A stretch of DNA of 55,110 bases from Caldifarciminota bacterium. GTDB taxonomy: Bacteria > Hydrothermota > UBA3072. The notes under the pieces were generated by a model. It was not told the origin of the DNA. It saw only the letters and a program-made list of their open reading frames with translations, and did no database searches. Below are positions 53,079 to 55,110 of the stretch, one piece after another. Each line of letters opens with the position of its first letter. Position 1 is the stretch's first letter. Location: assembly GCA_016930175.1 (NCBI GenBank), contig JAFGHJ010000014.1:1-55110 (forward strand), read 5' to 3'. Position numbers and translations under genes: made by a program.

Positions 53079-53840
53079 TTACCTTATGATAATCGCTTTC
53101 TCTTTGTAAACTTTGTTTCCTATTTCCACTCTGGCAAAGTAAATACCGGGAGAGCCGTTCCAGGTGAGGTTGTATTTTCCCGAAGGGCTGACGCCGTCCG
53201 CAAGCCCTGCGAGTTTCTGACCGAGAATGTTGTATATTTCCACCTTCACCTTTTCTCTTTTTTCGAGAGTGTATTGAATGTTAATTCCCGGGTTGAGACT
53301 GCCGACGGAAACTCCCGTTTTTAAAACCTCGTTTTCTTCAATCGCGCCAAGGACGACCTCTATATATCCATCATTGGCTGTGGGTGTTCCTGCTGGTACT
53401 AGCATTTCATCAGTCATATGACTTACTGTCATTCCCAGTTTTGTGAATTCCGTCTTCTCTTTTACTGCCCATGTAATTGTTAATAAATGAAGGTCCTCTG
53501 AGGGATCTTTACCCACGGCGTCGAATCCGGTTGTTATTAGTGATTCTGGTTGGGGATTGTACGCTGTGAGGAATCCATCATCGCCCTCTACACAGGAAAG
53601 ATACTCAACAACACTGCTGTCAAAAGAGATGTTTATGCCGTAAGCGGCAAGGTTCTGTGTGCCTGTGTTCACGTGCACTTCAGTTGTGAATTCTTCACCA
53701 GTGTTACACTCTTGAAGATACGGACTAATCCACACGGCGCCGGCGAATGATGTATCCGGCGGATCAGGCTCTTCCTGGGCATTCAACCCAATACTCAACA
53801 GCAAACTAAAAACTAAAACAAATCTTGATAAATACTTCAT
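53079..53840 (-). CDS. Single-cohesin protein with type IX-like sorting domain
   Basis: The 253-residue protein has a signal peptide (1-21) nearly identical in style to that of the GH5 gene. One cohesin-like module follows (about 33-165, with A-A-Y-G-I-N-I-S-F-D-S-S-V-V, G-F-D-A-V-G-K and L-H-L-L-T-I-T-W). The C-terminal domain (180-253) has V-E-I-Y-N-I-L-G-Q-K, G-K-Y-N-L-T-W-N-G and G-I-Y-F-A-R-V and ends in I-I-I-R. That tail resembles type IX secretion sorting domains (or FlgD-like Ig domains), which deliver proteins to the outer surface in Bacteroidetes-like bacteria. Its likely role: a surface adaptor that holds one dockerin enzyme. It lies 31 bases upstream of the GH5 gene, behind AAGGAGG. 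Confidence 0.8.
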   Translation of the reverse strand: MKYLSRFVLVFSLLLSIGLNAQEEPDPPDTSFAGAVWISPYLQECNTGEEFTTEVHVNTGTQNLAAYGINISFDSSVVEYLSCVEGDDGFLTAYNPQPESLITTGFDAVGKDPSEDLHLLTITWAVKEKTEFTKLGMTVSHMTDEMLVPAGTPTANDGYIEVVLGAIEENEVLKTGVSVGSLNPGINIQYTLEKREKVKVEIYNILGQKLAGLADGVSPSGKYNLTWNGSPGIYFARVEIGNKVYKEKAIIIR

Positions 53841-53901
53841 AAGCTTCCTCCTTTTCTTATTTTTGCATATGAATATTTTACAATATCAAGTACCTCAATA
53901 A

Positions 53902-55110
53902 TTATCTTATAATAAGCGCTTTTTTTCTGTAAACCTTATTTCCTATTTCTACTCTGACGAAGTAAATGCCCGGTTGTCCGTTCCACGTGAGGTTATATTT
54001 GCCCGAGGGGCTCGTTCCATCTTTTAGTTTGGCTAATCTCTGACCGAGAATATTGTGTATCTCCACTTTCACCCTTTCTTTTTCTTCGATATTATACTTA
54101 ATATTAATACCTGAGTGAAAATAGGGAACAGAAATGACTTTTACTGAAGTCCCGTTTTCTTCAATTCCGCCAGAAGTTACATTTATTATACCGTCATGGG
54201 CTGTGGGTGTTCCTATCGGTACTGACAATTCATCTGTCAAATCATTTACTGTCATATCTAATTGTGACGCCCCAGTATCTACGGCTATCCATTTGATTGT
54301 TAATAAATGAAGACTATTTCCGGGACCTTTACCCGCAGCATCAAATCCGTCTATTATCAGGTTTCCTGGTAAAGGATTTATTGCGGCGATGAATCCATCA
54401 GTGCCAGCTATAGTAGTATCGTACTTAATAACACTGGTATCATAAGCGACCTCTATACCATAAGCACTTACTAACTGTTCGCCCGAGTTCATTCGCACTT
54501 CAGTTGAAACAGTATCGTTCACGGTACAATTTTGACTATCTGGTTGAAACCATACAGAACCTATTGTTGAGTCCGATAAAGTATCCTCTACAATTATTAT
54601 ACCGTCATTCGATGTGGGTGTTCCTATTGGGAATAACATATCATCTGACAAATCATTTATTGTCATCTCTAATTGTGACGTACCTTCACCTACAGCTATC
54701 CATTTGACTGTTAATAAATGAAGACTATCTCCGGGACCTTTACCTACAGCATCAAATCCACTTGTTATAAGTTTTCCCGCTGTAGGATTTACCGCTGAAA
54801 CAAAACCCTCAGTACCAGCTTCAATGGAAACATAATCAATAACGTTAGTATCATAAGCGATGTCTATACCATAACAAGCTACTAACTGTTCGCCTGAGTT
54901 CACGAGTATTTCAGTTGTTACCGTGTCATTCTTGTAGCAATCTTGACTATCTGGTTTAAACCATACAGAGCCTACTGTTATTGTGGATTCCGAAGAAGTA
55001 TCCTCTACAATTATTATACCGTCATTCGATGTGGGTGTTCCTATTGTCAATCCCATCTTATTTTCTAAAGAGTCAATCGTTAATTCTAGTGGGGATGTTC
55101 CTTTTTTAAC
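53902..55110 (-). CDS. Multi-cohesin scaffold protein, 5' end outside the window
   Basis: The frame is open to the right edge; an in-frame ATG at 55056 is internal to a module and not the start. The visible 402 residues hold the tail of one cohesin-like module, two complete ones (about 139 residues each) and a C-terminal type IX-like sorting domain (Y-N-I-E-E-K onward, ending L-I-I-R). Each module shows C-Y/A-Y-G-I-x-x-A-Y-D, G-F-D-A-(V/A)-G-K-G-P-G and L-H-L-L-T-x-K-W, and modules are joined by Thr/Ser/Asp-rich linkers. The modules repeat at DNA level with a period of 417 bp. With a dockerin enzyme two genes away this looks like a scaffoldin. Cohesin assignment is by eye and needs a profile check. 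Confidence 0.8.
   Translation of the reverse strand, partial: VKKGTSPLELTIDSLENKMGLTIGTPTSNDGIIIVEDTSSESTITVGSVWFKPDSQDCYKNDTVTTEILVNSGEQLVACYGIDIAYDTNVIDYVSIEAGTEGFVSAVNPTAGKLITSGFDAVGKGPGDSLHLLTVKWIAVGEGTSQLEMTINDLSDDMLFPIGTPTSNDGIIIVEDTLSDSTIGSVWFQPDSQNCTVNDTVSTEVRMNSGEQLVSAYGIEVAYDTSVIKYDTTIAGTDGFIAAINPLPGNLIIDGFDAAGKGPGNSLHLLTIKWIAVDTGASQLDMTVNDLTDELSVPIGTPTAHDGIINVTSGGIEENGTSVKVISVPYFHSGINIKYNIEEKERVKVEIHNILGQRLAKLKDGTSPSGKYNLTWNGQPGIYFVRVEIGNKVYRKKALIIR

Noticed and set aside
53902-55056. ATG at 55056 as the start of the cohesin scaffold gene
   Set aside because: The frame stays open for the 18 codons to the window edge and those codons continue a cohesin module, so the true start is outside the window.

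Overview
The window is AT-rich bacterial chromosome. The organism looks like an uncultured Gram-negative bacterium of the FCB/WOR-3/Cloacimonadota kind. The reasons are an Omp85-type outer-membrane protein, many lipoproteins with long hydrophobic signal peptides, C-terminal type IX-like sorting domains, cohesin and dockerin modules, and frequent TTG/GTG starts. This placement is inference; no 16S rRNA or ribosomal marker is present. No prophage, IS element, CRISPR array or rRNA was seen.

Layout. (1) 240-4607 (+): a tRNA-Ala(GGC) with its own promoter, then four envelope genes (two lipoproteins, a small membrane protein, an Omp85/POTRA barrel). (2) 4851-5467 (-): a rhodanese lipoprotein and a small Cys-rich protein. 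(3) 5568-26620 (-): a supraoperon of about 21 kb, hisG-C-B-H-F-A/I/E, trpD-C, tyrA, trpF, aroE-C-KB-Q, trpB-A, aroF, pheA, aroA, trpE-G, hisD. It encodes nearly all histidine synthesis and the whole route from PEP/erythrose-4-P to Trp and to the Phe/Tyr keto acids. It is preceded by a consensus promoter and a 56-codon leader peptide (26859-27029, -). Residues 33-46 of that peptide hold six Tyr, one Phe, two Trp and one His, exactly the products of the operon. This is the strongest new observation in the window: an apparent multi-amino-acid attenuation or sensing leader. (4) 27288-35154 (+): a beta-helix lipoprotein, a tiny acidic lipoprotein, a ddl-led operon (D-Ala-D-Ala ligase, FAH hydrolase, AEC transporter, ICMT-like methyltransferase, EEP phosphatase, DUF362 ferredoxin) and an anchored coiled-coil protein. 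(5) 35554-47153 (-): a nitrogen assimilation cluster, asnA (archaeal type), amt-glnK-glnA-gltB-gltD-purF. (6) 47804-50804: divergent putP-like and purine permease genes. (7) 51278-55110 (-): a multi-cohesin scaffold cut by the window edge, a one-cohesin protein and a dockerin-CBM6-GH5 enzyme. Together they look like a small cellulosome-like system whose scaffolds carry type IX-like sorting tails instead of Gram-positive anchors.

The genes fit together as follows. The nitrogen cluster makes glutamine and glutamate, which TrpG, HisH and PurF use as amide donors and HisC uses for transamination. The supraoperon spends them on His and aromatic amino acids, probably sensed through charging of several tRNAs on one leader peptide. 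Nine promoters read by eye all have the form TTGAC(A/T)-N16-TA(N)3T. Between operons, and at two points inside the supraoperon, lie imperfect inverted-repeat elements of one degenerate family (core words CACAAAG / CTTTGTG).
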